Positions 36,181 through 47,396 of a stretch of DNA of 64,000 nt are shown piece after piece. The notes under the pieces are model-generated. The model did not search any database, was not told the origin of the DNA, and saw only the letters and a program-made list of their open reading frames with translations. A program made the translations under genes and the position numbers. This DNA comes from Phaeosaccion multiseriatum (lineage: Eukaryota; Ochrophyta, other classes): contig OZ218950.1 of the NCBI GenBank assembly GCA_965112735.1, positions 5,890,001-5,954,000 of the forward strand, written 5' to 3'. The stretch's first letter is position 1; every line of letters begins with the position of its first letter.

Positions 36181-36630
36181 TCTGTGTGATAGCTTCAGGG
36201 AGGGTGCGGCAGCCAGGACAGCGCTCCGGCGGGTGATAGACGGGGGGGGTGCAAGCGAACCGTCTTGCTTGTAATGCGCTGTCCCCTCCGATAGGATAGA
36301 ACTACACACACACGCAAGGTAACAGCAACCCCAAAGCCAGCCTAGCAGCCAGCCTTGCCTCTATTAGCTTATCGCATGCTAGCCCTAAACGACCACCTTC
36401 GCACGTAGGATAGTGAGAGCCACGCCACCCGTTCTCAACGCATCTGCCTGGGCCTGGGCCATTGACTTATGGCCCATCTAATCTGAGGCCTTCCAACAGT
36501 AAACAGAGCGGCTGTCCATTTTGGGAAGGGCGAGAAGAAGCGGAACACTCGCAGACCACGCGAGTAACAAATGAAGACAAGTTTTTGTACACCAGCAGCA
36601 GCACAGCAAGCAAGAGGCCTGGGTGCCCAT
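36165..36630. repeat. Recurrent block Q, copy 4, interrupted
   Basis: Same segment as 27465-27705, but split after CTTGCTTGTAA by a 228-bp insertion. Confidence 0.8.
36275..36502. mobile_element. 228-bp insertion with TAA target duplication, intron-like ends
   Basis: Four other copies of block Q read GCTTGTAAAGAGAGCGG or GCTTGTAAACAGAGCGG without interruption. Here 228 bp is inserted and TAA (36272-36274 and 36500-36502) is duplicated. The insert begins G-TAATGCGCTG and ends TTCCAACAG, so with its flank it looks like GT...AG intron ends. No terminal inverted repeat or coding potential was seen. It could be a small non-autonomous transposon or an introner-like element. Confidence 0.6.
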
Positions 36631-36639
36631 GGAGAGGTG

Positions 36640-37085
36640 TGGAGGTGGGTACGTGGGTGAGTGGGTAGGTGGGTGGGTGGGGGTGCGGGTACGTGGGTGG
36701 GTGGGTGCGTGCGTGGGTGGGTAGGTGCGTGCGTGGGTGTGTGATGGGGGGTGTGGGGTGTAGGTGCATGGGCAGGACATCGACATTGGTATCGAGGAGG
36801 TCTATTTCGGTCTAGTTCGGGATGGTGGGCGGGAGGGTATCGGGTCAGTGACAAGACCGTGCCGTGTATGGGAGGCAAAAGAGATAAGAGCAAGGGCATA
36901 GAGGACAGTCCGACAAGGACAAGGACATCATCAAGGGAGTGGTATTGGACACTAGCGACGTCAATTAATTACATATCAACTCTTATGCACATCGTAGACA
37001 ACTTGGAGGGAGCGGTAGGCCACTACGTGGCTACTGAGAGCGGTTCCGGGAAGGGTCGTCTCTGCCCTTGGCTCGGAGGCTAAGA
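36640..37085. repeat. GTGGGTG array and recurrent block P, copy 3
   Basis: Array about 36640-36750, then block P 36755-37085, matching 26855-27170 closely. Confidence 0.8.
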
Positions 37086-37410
37086 GGGAGTGGGTGGGTG
37101 GGTGAGTGGGGGTGTGGGTACGTGAGTGGGTGCGTGCGTGGGTGTGTGGGTGCGTGCGTGGGTGGATGAATGGTGGGTTCGTGCGTGCGTGGGTGCGTGT
37201 GTGGTGCGGGGTGTGGGGGTGGGAGTGAGTGAGTGAGTGAGTGTGTGGGTAGGTGGGTGGGGGTGTGGGGGGTGGGTGGGTTAGTGAGTGGGTAGGTGGG
37301 TGGGTGGGGTGGATGAGTGCGTGGGTGCGTGTGTGGTTGGGGGTGTGAGGGTGGGTGAGTGCGTGGGTGCGTGTGTGGGTGGGTGCGTGAGTGAGTGCGT
37401 GTAGTACGTC
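37085..37410. repeat. GTGGGTG/GTGAGTG array
   Basis: Degenerate array leading into the second H4 duplication. Confidence 0.8.
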
Positions 37411-37737
37411 TGTGTGATAGCTTCAGGCAGGGCGGGGAGGGCGTGGCAGCCAGAACAGCGCTCCAGCGGGTGATAGACGGGTGGGGTGCAACAAGCGGCC
37501 CGACTTGCTTGTAAAGAGAGCGGCTGTCCATGTTGGGGAAGCGGAACACGCGCAGACCACGCGAGTAGCAAATGAAGACAAGAAGTATAGCAAGCAAGGG
37601 GCTCGGGTGCCCATGGAGAGAGTGAGGGCGAGGGGGGGTGTGCGTGACTCTCGTCGAATGGGTGGTGTAAAGAAACAACAGTGTTTGGTTCGTCAAGGGG
37701 AATCACGCGGTGCACGTCGCATCTCTTTCAAAAGGGT

Positions 37738-37753
37738 GGTGTTGAGAAACACC
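37738..37753 (-). terminator. Histone mRNA 3' stem-loop, H4 copy 2
   Basis: Identical to the element behind copy 1: GGTGTTTCTCAACACC followed by ACCC, 71 nt after the stop codon. Confidence 0.8.
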
Positions 37754-37823
37754 AGTGTTGTTGTTTTGTGTTGACGCCTTGACGCCACAAAAGCGGTGTG
37801 CGAGGCGAAAAGAGAAAACGCGT

Positions 37824-39504
<1,681 letters not shown>

Positions 39505-39630
39505 ATGCCTTCTTCCTTTGCCCTCTGTGTGATGAGATCCATCGAGTAGCTCCGGGGATGAGAGAGACCTCTCAACTCTTTTTGTCCACCTACTGCCTCC
39601 ACACGCACGACAAGGCAACCAACCAACACT

Positions 39631-39646
39631 GGTGTTTTTTAACACC
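39631..39646 (+). terminator. Histone mRNA 3' stem-loop, H3
   Basis: GGTGTTTTTTAACACC followed by ACCC. It has the same stem as the H4 elements with a different loop, so the stem is conserved between unrelated 3' flanks. Confidence 0.8.
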
Positions 39647-40540
39647 ACCCTTGCACTCGAGATTCTTGCCCTTCCTCCTGCTGCCTCTCTCTCTCTTTCT
39701 AACACCACCCCTCCACCTCTTGTGGCTTGCCTACCACCCACTCGCCCATTTCCATGCCTCAGCTCGCCCCCCCGTACGCTCTGGCAGCTTGTGTCGTAGT
39801 GCTTCTTCCCCTTCATCTGACTGCATCCCCCATTCGCTGCAGCACAACTCGTGATCCATCACCCTCTCGCTCACACTATCTCACGCATCACACTGACTCA
39901 TTCACTCGTCATGCATGCACTCCCCTCACCCACTCACTCACCTCTCTCACTCACTCACACTCGAGGAGGGAGTTTCGGTACGGCACCCTGCTTCGGGGCA
40001 CCATGCCTGCCAACGAAGCAGCGACCACGCTGGACTGGGGACTCATGGGGGTTGCTTCTCACGGATGCGGCACAGGGAGCCAAGCCGTGCCCAACAACCA
40101 ACTCCGTATGCGTACGGCACTGCTGATAGCACTTTTGAGTCCTACATTCTTGTATTTGGTATCATGTACACTAATTAAAAAATAGAACTCACGACACTCA
40201 CCCTCGTGCACACATTCACTCTATGCCCCCCCTGTGGTTTGTCGTGCTATCGAGTGAGCATCGGCCCCTCTCGCGGCCTGTGCCAACACGACACAAGAAC
40301 ACAATGCCACGACTTTAACTCATGCGGCTCTCATCGCAGCGACCCCCTTCGCTGTTTGTTGCCACCGGGCTGATGCACTTCCCTTTCACTTCTCCCACCG
40401 AGCTGATGCAGCCCTCCTTCTGCTCTCCCATCCTCCTTTTCCTGCGCCATCTCTACAACTCCTACTGCTACTTTTCCTCCGTTTCCTCCTATCCCTCCAG
40501 CTCCTGCCCCGCTCGAAACGCAGACAGCAGGGACTCATAC
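39647..40540. other. Gene-free spacer
   Basis: Pyrimidine-rich, with CACT-type simple repeats near 39895-39960 and an AT-rich stretch near 40150-40185. No coding region or RNA gene recognised. Confidence 0.5.
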
Positions 40541-40591
40541 CTGTAGCGGGCTGCATCTACCACTTCTGCTCCTCCTCCTCCTTCTCCCCAT
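40541..40591 (-). pseudogene. Orphan exon 1 of the duplicated small gene
   Basis: Matches exon 1 of the genes at 47392-48685 and 51796-53322, including its ATG (40591), Arg/Ser-rich peptide MGRRRRRSRSGRCSPLQ and GTATGAG donor. No downstream exons follow on this strand, so the third duplication unit was cut here. Confidence 0.6.
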
Positions 40592-40637
40592 TGCCTAGGC
40601 TTCGGCGGCCCTCTGCCTCCCGTATCAATGGCATGTC

Positions 40638-40639
40638 AT

Positions 40640-40671
<32 letters not shown>

Positions 40672-40694
40672 TATCATCATCATCATCATCATCA

Positions 40695-40743
<49 letters not shown>

Positions 40744-40765
40744 TCATCATCATCATCATCGTTGC
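40638..40765. repeat. (CAT)n microsatellite
   Basis: Long CAT run with a few breaks. Shorter versions occupy the same place in the other two units (48733-48778, 53372-53424). Confidence 0.9.
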
Positions 40766-41367
40766 TCTGACACCGAACCGGCCCTCCTCTCGCTGCGTCC
40801 TTCCTTCCTTCCTTCCTTCTCTCCTTCCTTCCCTTCTGCCTTCCTTCCTGCCTCCCTGCCTCCCTGCCTCCCTGCCTCCCTGCCCCCTTCCTTCCTTCTC
40901 TCCTTCCTTCCCTTCTGCCTTCCTTCCTGCCTCCCTGCCTCCCTGCCCCCTTCCTTCCCCGCGAAGCGATCGACACCCTCCACCTACCGCTCCTCCTCTT
41001 TGGAGTCTCGACCCCTTCTGCCCTCTTCTCCGGTGGCAGAAAGGCCGCTTTCTTCCCACCTAACCGGCAGGCAAGCAGGGAGAGCAACAGCGAAATGAGT
41101 CAGTTCAGAGGAAGGGGGTTGCATTCAACAGGCCTGACTCCGACTCCGCTGACCACCACCGCCCAGAGCGAGCGAGTGCAAGCCCAAGCTCCTGCCTACA
41201 CTGTACCTACACAGACCCCGCCACTCCGCACACCAGCCTCTCTTGGCACACACCTGGATGGGGCCTCCTCTCCTTCTCCTGGCTTGCAGAGGGCGTCTGA
41301 TTCCTTCGCAACTCTACCCCGCTTCTAATTCCTTCGCAAGGCTCGGGAAAACGGGAGAGCTTCCGTG

Positions 41368-43188
41368 TCAAAGATAGTACTCCACCCTGAGCCCCTCGGG
41401 CAGATCTGCGGGCAGCGGGCACTGCCTCCCAACCTTGAGATACTGGAGGCCAGCAGGCAGGTCCGTCAATGGACAGGTGTATCTAAATCCCAGCGTCAGC
41501 CTCCGCAGAGACGCAGGGAGCTGCAAGGGCTGCTCAAAGCCGGGCCCCATCACCACCTCCTCCACACCACAAGGAAGCATCAACTGCTGATTGAACGCCG
41601 AGTACCTGCCGAAGGTAAGCCTCCTCAGCGAGGGAGGGAAAGCGACGGGTCTGTTAAAACGCTTCCCGAATGTCACCTCCTCCAGCGAGCTCGGCAGGAT
41701 CACATCAGGCTCATTGAACGCCGAGTCCAAGTCGAAAGTCCTCAGCGAGGGAGGGAAAGCGATGGGTCTGTTAAAGTCCCTCCCGAATGTCACCTCCTCC
41801 AGCGAGCTCGGCAGGATCACATCAGGCCGATTGAACGCCGAAACCGAGCAGAAAGTAAGCTTCCTCAGCGAGGGAGGGAAAGCGATGGGTCTGTTAAAAC
41901 GCTCCCCGAATGTCACCTCCTCCAGCGAGCTCGGCAGGATCACATCAGGCTGATTGAACGCCGAATACAAGTCGAAAGTAAGCTTCCTCAGCGAGGGAGG
42001 GAAAGCGATGGGTCTGTTAAAGTACTCCCCGAACGTCACCTCCTCCAGCGAGCTCGGCAACAACACATCAGGCTGATTGAACCGCGAGTTCTCAGCAAAA
42101 GTAAGCTTCCTCAGCGAGGGAGGGAAAGCGATGGGTCTGTTAAAGGCCCACCCGAACGTCACCTCCTCCAGCGAGCTCGGCAGGATCACATCAGGCTGAT
42201 TGAACTGCGAGATACCGGAGAAAGTAAGCTTCCTCAGCGAGGGAGGGAAAGCGATGGGTCTGTTAAAACCAAACCCGAATGTCACCTCCTCCAGCGAGCT
42301 CGGCAGGATCACATCAGGCTGATTGAACGCCGAAAACAAGTCGAAAGTAAGCTTCCTCAGCGAGGGAGGGAAAGCGATGGGTCTGTTAAAGTACTCCCCG
42401 AACGTCACCTCCTCCAGCGAGCTCGGCAACAACACATCAGGCTGATTGAACAGCGAGCCCTCAGCAAAAGTAAGCTTCCTCAGCGAGGGAGGGAAAACGA
42501 TGGGTCTGTTAAAGTCCTTCCCGAATGTCACCTCCTCCAGCGCGCTCGGCACGATCACATCAGGCTGATTGAACGCCGAATACAAGTGGAAAGTAAGCTT
42601 CCTCAGCGAGGGAGGGAAAGCGATGGGTTTGTTGAAGTTCTTCCCGAATGTCACCTCCTCCAGCGAGCTCGGCAGGATCACATCAGACTGATTGAAAGCC
42701 TCAGAGAAGAGCACACGCTTCGCGGACCGTGGCAAGATGGACAACACTTTGACAACGAGAGCCTTTTTAGGGGCAGAACGGCCGCGTCCATTCTGGGCGC
42801 CGAGACGCACGGCGGTCACGCAAAATGAGCGCCTCTCCTTTCCCGGCCCAGTCTCTCTGCGCTGTGAGCTCTCGGGCAGCTGGCGCCGTGCCCTTCCCTT
42901 TGCCCGCTTCCCCCGCCTTTCGAGCGCATCCTGATCTGCAGCAGCTGCAGACCTAGTCCCCGACCAAGAAGACGAAGATGCAGCATGGTGCTTCTCCTCG
43001 TCTTTCTGCTGCTGCTCTTTCAGCATTCTAAGCATGCGCCTCTTGACATCACGAGGCATGTCGGCCCTAAGGACCAGAGTGCGGCACGTGAGCTTGTCCA
43101 CCTCCCTGCACAATCCCCACAGAGCCTTGAGTGTCGGGAAAAGGCTGGCCACAGTACTCAAGGCCCGCGCTCCGCAGGTATCACTCAT
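41368..43188 (-). CDS. FNIP-repeat protein, copy 1
   Basis: 606 aa, intronless. The N-terminus MSDTCGARALSTVASLFPTL resembles an F-box-like lead, followed by a basic, low-complexity linker. Nine tandem 41-residue units follow, each two FNIP half-repeats (FNQPDVILPSSLEEVTFG then FNRPIAFPPSLRKLTF), plus a divergent cap (CPLTDLPAGLQYLKVG). FNIP repeats form LRR-like solenoids known from Dictyostelium and giant viruses; roles are probably protein binding. One unit lacks two residues (SLRTFDL). The start is the ATG conserved in all three copies, though the frame is open further upstream. Nearest relatives are at 49331 and 53919. Confidence 0.85.
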   Translation of the reverse strand: MSDTCGARALSTVASLFPTLKALWGLCREVDKLTCRTLVLRADMPRDVKRRMLRMLKEQQQKDEEKHHAASSSSWSGTRSAAAADQDALERRGKRAKGRARRQLPESSQRRETGPGKERRSFCVTAVRLGAQNGRGRSAPKKALVVKVLSILPRSAKRVLFSEAFNQSDVILPSSLEEVTFGKNFNKPIAFPPSLRKLTFHLYSAFNQPDVIVPSALEEVTFGKDFNRPIVFPPSLRKLTFAEGSLFNQPDVLLPSSLEEVTFGEYFNRPIAFPPSLRKLTFDLFSAFNQPDVILPSSLEEVTFGFGFNRPIAFPPSLRKLTFSGISQFNQPDVILPSSLEEVTFGWAFNRPIAFPPSLRKLTFAENSRFNQPDVLLPSSLEEVTFGEYFNRPIAFPPSLRKLTFDLYSAFNQPDVILPSSLEEVTFGERFNRPIAFPPSLRKLTFCSVSAFNRPDVILPSSLEEVTFGRDFNRPIAFPPSLRTFDLDSAFNEPDVILPSSLEEVTFGKRFNRPVAFPPSLRRLTFGRYSAFNQQLMLPCGVEEVVMGPGFEQPLQLPASLRRLTLGFRYTCPLTDLPAGLQYLKVGRQCPLPADLPEGLRVEYYL

Positions 43189-44023
43189 GTTTCTCAAAGG
43201 ATGAGTCTCGAAAAGAGAAGGCACAAAAAGAAGGGGGGAGGAAGGAAGGATGGGGCACAATAGTATGTCAATTACCCGGAAGGCATCCGGCCCTTGCATG
43301 TCAATTACCCCTATATATGTTAGTAGGACCGAAATCATTGGCTGGGGCACGAAGCGCTTGCGGAAGCTTGAGGAAAACACAGTGAACTCGGGATTGGGCA
43401 GCTGAGAGCGTGCTCGCAGCAGCTTTGTGGCAAGAACTAGCGGGTGAGCGGAAAAGGTGCGTTTTTCTCCAACCTTGGTTTCGATAGAGAGAGAGGACGG
43501 AGGGGGGTATACCCATAGAGATAAGCCGTGGGCAAGATAGGATCTCTTCTCCAGGAGTATACGAAACTTTTCATATGCAACGCATGCTCTTGCGCCTCCA
43601 GCTCGTCGGCAATTTGGCCCCTGAAGTTAGGGTACTCCACCTTCACAGTTGCATGTCTCTGAGACGTGGACGCTGCTCTATTCTACCCATTTTCAGGGCC
43701 CATCAGGGCGTCATCTCGTCCACCGGACACGTCTGATGACCCCCGTACCGCCGCTGTCCATGGGCGGAGGGCAAGAGGTCTATCGCAGGTCGTCACCCGA
43801 GGTGGCCGAAAAGGTGAGGGCGCACGAGAAGGGGAGAGGGCGTGAGATGGAAGGCTTCGCCTGGCAGTTACGAGTGGGGCAAGGGGGATCAACATCACTC
43901 ACATACAGCCTGGCTTGTGACCAAGTTTTAGCTTCAAAAGTCATAACCCCATGCGCAAAATCGCATACGTGTACTACTCCCCTCTCTTTTGCCACGTTCC
44001 GCAGGTCGTCACGAGTGAGCAGC
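43189..44023. promoter_or_regulatory. Divergent region upstream of FNIP copy 1
   Basis: A TATATAT element at 43312-43318 is about 125 bp from the FNIP ATG in the right orientation. ATGTCAATTACCC occurs twice nearby (43265 and 43299). A 69-residue minus-strand open frame at 43437-43646 (NFRGQIADELEAQEHALHMK) looks protein-like but cannot be assigned. Confidence 0.4.
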
Positions 44024-44857
44024 ATGCCGAAGCAGGAGGACGACGGGAAGGTCTGTACCGATCCCGAATGCAAGAGCGTGTTCACGTGGCAGGAAAGAAG
44101 GAGACGTTGCAAGCACTTTCGTGGCACAGGGGAGAGTCTGAGATGCGGAGCACATTCCCTTGCGACTCGAAAGAGACCAAGGGAGGAGGGGGGGGAGGAA
44201 AGGGAGGAGGAGAAGCGCTTCACATGCCGCTTATGCGCGAAGCAGGATACCGGGAGATGGGAAGTGGTATGTTCCGATTGCGTAGACACGTGGTGTGAAC
44301 TGCAGACAGAACTCCCGAGGCTAGAGGCAGAGAAGAACGGAAAGGAGGAGGGGCATCAGCGTCTAGCGCAAGAGTATGCAGAGGAAGTGGGAGAAGATGA
44401 TGACATGTTTGTGGACAACAGTGGCCGTCTGGAGGAGCTTCCCAAGCAGATTGGATGTTTGGCCACGGACATTTCGAGGAAGGAGAAAGGGCTGAAGCAG
44501 ATGGAGAGTGGTGTGAAGAAGCTGCTCAAGAGTTGCCTGTCTCCTTTGGAATCGACCGAGCGCAGGGTGAGGCCGCGTTCTTTCGTGGAGCTGACGTCGA
44601 GGAATGCGCAGGAACAGAGAGCGCATGTGGCAGCTGCTCTTCTGACAGCCGTCGCTGGGACGAAGGGCCGTCGTGAGGAGGAGCGGGGGGCGGGTTGGCA
44701 AGCAGGCGACCCTGATGTCTGCACGAGACCGAGTGAGACTTTCCTAGAGACCGCCCCTGGGAGCCAAGGCTCGACAGGGAGCGGGGAGGACACCTTTCTG
44801 GACTGGAGTCAGAGCGAGAGCACCACACAGAGGTCATTTCCCGCCAAAATGGCGTGA
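44024..44857 (+). CDS. Cysteine-rich probable zinc-binding protein, unknown function
   Basis: 277 aa from the ATG at 44024. Cys pairs CTDPEC and CRLCAKQD...VCSDCVDTWC suggest two zinc sites in the first 100 residues, followed by a Glu/Lys-rich probable coiled coil and a Ser/Thr-rich tail. The frame is open upstream to 43649; an acceptor-like TTCCGCAG just before the ATG raises the possibility of an upstream exon. Not recognised as a named family. It lies in a segment (44.0-46.7 kb) absent between the other FNIP copies, so it may be part of an inserted element. Confidence 0.45.
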   Translation: MPKQEDDGKVCTDPECKSVFTWQERRRRCKHFRGTGESLRCGAHSLATRKRPREEGGEEREEEKRFTCRLCAKQDTGRWEVVCSDCVDTWCELQTELPRLEAEKNGKEEGHQRLAQEYAEEVGEDDDMFVDNSGRLEELPKQIGCLATDISRKEKGLKQMESGVKKLLKSCLSPLESTERRVRPRSFVELTSRNAQEQRAHVAAALLTAVAGTKGRREEERGAGWQAGDPDVCTRPSETFLETAPGSQGSTGSGEDTFLDWSQSESTTQRSFPAKMA

Positions 44858-46220
44858 CATCTCACCTGCACACTTTCGCCCCGCAGATCCTGTCACCACA
44901 CTTTCAGCTACCCAGCAACGAGTACACTACTCAGACCGTCTGCTCCGCGAAGATTCTCACCTCCCACGCTCTAAATCGTGCACAGTCCCGTCTTCCCCCC
45001 CCCCTCGTAAGCGGGTGAATGGGCCCTCACATTTCGTGTGGATAAACGAAGGAGAATCAACGCGCAACGTGGCAGCAGAGAGTGGTGCTTTCGATACTGC
45101 AGAGCCTCAGCACCAACGCCTTCCTCGTCTTCCGCATGCGTGAGGTCGGCGCTGAGCATCTCCAAAAAGGCCACCAATACCGTGGGATGAATGGACACCG
45201 CCGTCAGCTCAACAGGGTCTGCAGCCTGGCGGACCTCTCCTACGCCGCGGGAGTCCAGCTGTTGGAGGAAGCTCAGGGGGCCACGCCAAGTCCAGAGGAC
45301 GGGAAGGCAGGGTGTTGCTCAGTCAGCAGTCAATGAGGAGGATCACAGCAGCTCGAGGAAGGAGGGCCGCTCGGTTGGAAGGGCGCCGCGGGACTCGCGC
45401 ATCTGTGCCCCCCCTGCGAGGTACAGGATACCATACTTCGACGAGGGCGGAGAAGGCTGTGAATTCAGACTCAACCGCTCCCTTGACCACTTCCCGCAGA
45501 GCATGTCGCACAGGGCAGGGGCAGACGGCGTGCCCGTTGCCAGTACTGCGAAGACCGACGGACTTGGTATCTCTGCCCCACATGTCGAGTGTACCTCTGC
45601 GTTTTTAACTCCAAAGGAGAGGAGTCGTGCCTCCGGAGATGGCACACCCGCAAGCGACTCGCTGGAGCTGCGGGATGTGCCGTCCAGAGAGGGCACTCTA
45701 CTACTTCAGGGAAAAAGCGGGAGCGGACATGTGGGCGGGGCGAGTGGACGAGGAGGCGGAGGAGGAGCCAACCGACGGCACAGCGCTCCTGCGGCAGGCG
45801 CAGGTCAGGGATGACAGGGAGGGAGGGCACAGGTAGGGGCGTCCAGAAGACACAGCCATACCGGCTCGACGACGTCGGGGGGGGGGACAGTGGCACTGGA
45901 GGAAGCCCCCACCATCACGCGCTTGCCCACCGCCGCGTAGGAGGGGGCAGCGGAGGACGCACTGGTGGTCGCGGAGGAGGAGACTGTGCAGAAGGGGAGG
46001 ACGGAGGATCTGTCTCGAGCAATTGCAGTGGTAGCTAGAAGTGGAGAAGGAAGAAGGGGGGCGGACGGAACAAGCAAGCAAGGCTCAGGGGACGAGGAGG
46101 AGAGACTCTGCGGGAGGAGAGGAGAGGCACGGGAGGGGAGGAGACGGTGCAGGGGCGGCAGTGGCGTCACGCGACAGAGCGCGTCCGCCGAGGGGCAGCA
46201 GTGGAGTCAGGTCCAGCGGC
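44858..46220. other. Unresolved region with protein-like fragments on both strands
   Basis: Minus-strand fragments around 45020-45210 (IHPTVLVAFLEMLSADLTHA) and 45345-45690 (SKYGILYLAGGAQMRESR) look coding, as does a plus-strand fragment near 45670-45830 (SCGMCRPERALYYFREKAG). No exon chain could be joined in phase. Confidence 0.3.
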
Positions 46221-46736
46221 ATGAGGGTCGCAGCGGAAGGAGCAGTGGTGGCAAAGCAGCCAGCAGAGGGGGTTGCTGGTCGGCATGTAGGGAAGAAGGC
46301 GAGTTCGAGACAGCCACGGCGGCGGCAGAAGGAGGCCGCGACGGTCTCGCACGAGTACTTCAGGGAGGATTCGAATGACAAGCTCGCGACGACCGCACAG
46401 CAGAGCCGGAAGCCGACAGCCGCGGATAGTGCCACAGGGCCAGCACGAAGGGGGAACAAGAGTGGAGGTGGAGGGCGCAGTCGATCGACACGTACAACGG
46501 GAGGGCCACACGCGTGTGCGGCCGCAGGTGGCGGGCAAGCGTGCCGTATGCCCATGATGGAGGAGAGACACCACAAGTGCAAGACGTGTGGTGCACCTGT
46601 GCACGCCATTTGTTGTTCTGAGATCATGGGGGTGGAGGCAGGGGAGCGGTCTTGTATGTTACGAACACTTCTCACCGCTCCCGTGAGCCACACTAGGGCC
46701 TCTGGGAGGGCACCAATACTCATATACAGCCCCTAG
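46221..46736 (+). CDS. Zinc-finger C-terminal fragment, possible transposon-derived gene
   Basis: 171 aa in the longest frame. Most is basic low complexity, but the end contains HHKCKTCGAPVHAICC followed by a further Cys, a finger resembling those at the C-termini of some transposase-type proteins. The 5' end is not defined and earlier exons may lie in 45.6-46.2 kb. Function unknown. Confidence 0.35.
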   Translation: MRVAAEGAVVAKQPAEGVAGRHVGKKASSRQPRRRQKEAATVSHEYFREDSNDKLATTAQQSRKPTAADSATGPARRGNKSGGGGRSRSTRTTGGPHACAAAGGGQACRMPMMEERHHKCKTCGAPVHAICCSEIMGVEAGERSCMLRTLLTAPVSHTRASGRAPILIYSP

Positions 46737-47391
46737 AAACCCACCCGCTTTAAGTGGGTCTTAGCCACAAAATGGCCTACTTTTGACTGAGCAATTCTTT
46801 TCCTTCATCCCAAATGGCCTCTTCTCGTCCCCCGTTACCCGCACAACTTTCTACACCGACTAAGGACATCTTGATCTTGCATTTTGTACGAGAGATGCAT
46901 GGGTCATCTCCGACGGGACCACCTGCATTTGAGCCTCCAAAGTTGTAGACCCACTGGAGTGGGTATATATTTATTAACTTAATAGGCATCACCTAAGAAA
47001 CTGAAAGTGTGATTGTGTGTTATAACCCCCTCTTGGTCGGGGAGGGGAGCGGGGAGAGGAAGCGGAGCCGCCTGTGAGCCAGCGCGGTGCACCAACCCTC
47101 AAAGATTGGATTTTCCGCGTGGGGGGCCAAGTGCGCGTTGCTGCTTGGCGTTGGCCCCCTTCTTCTCTCTTCTCCCCCCCGCCTCCTGCTCTCTTGCCCT
47201 CACGCCTGAGCCCCCGGAAGCAAATGAGAGATCAAATGTATTTTAATGAAGAAGAACACAATCAAAACTGCACCGAGGCCTAAAGCTTGCTCGTTCGCTC
47301 GCTCCCCCTGGTCACTCACTCACTCACTCACTCACTCACTCACTCACTCACTCACTCACTCACTCACTCACTCACTCTCTCACTCACTCAC
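46737..47391. other. Junction upstream of duplication unit I
   Basis: Contains a TATATAT at 46964-46970 and ATCACCTAAGAAAC at 46987-47000, which also precedes unit II at 51539. No gene recognised until the small gene's last exon. Confidence 0.45.
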
Positions 47392-47396
47392 TCACT
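47316..47396. repeat. (CACT)n microsatellite
   Basis: About 19 CACT units; only about seven remain at the same place in unit II (near 51769). Confidence 0.9.

Noticed and set aside
39727-40185. Plus-strand open frame after histone H3
   Set aside because: No family resemblance, simple-repeat content and no supporting splice or duplication pattern.
41365-42828. A 487-codon open frame antisense to FNIP copy 1
   Set aside because: It repeats every 41 residues because it is the complement of the 123-bp FNIP unit; similar antisense frames break in copies 2 and 3, and the FNIP sense frame matches a known repeat family.
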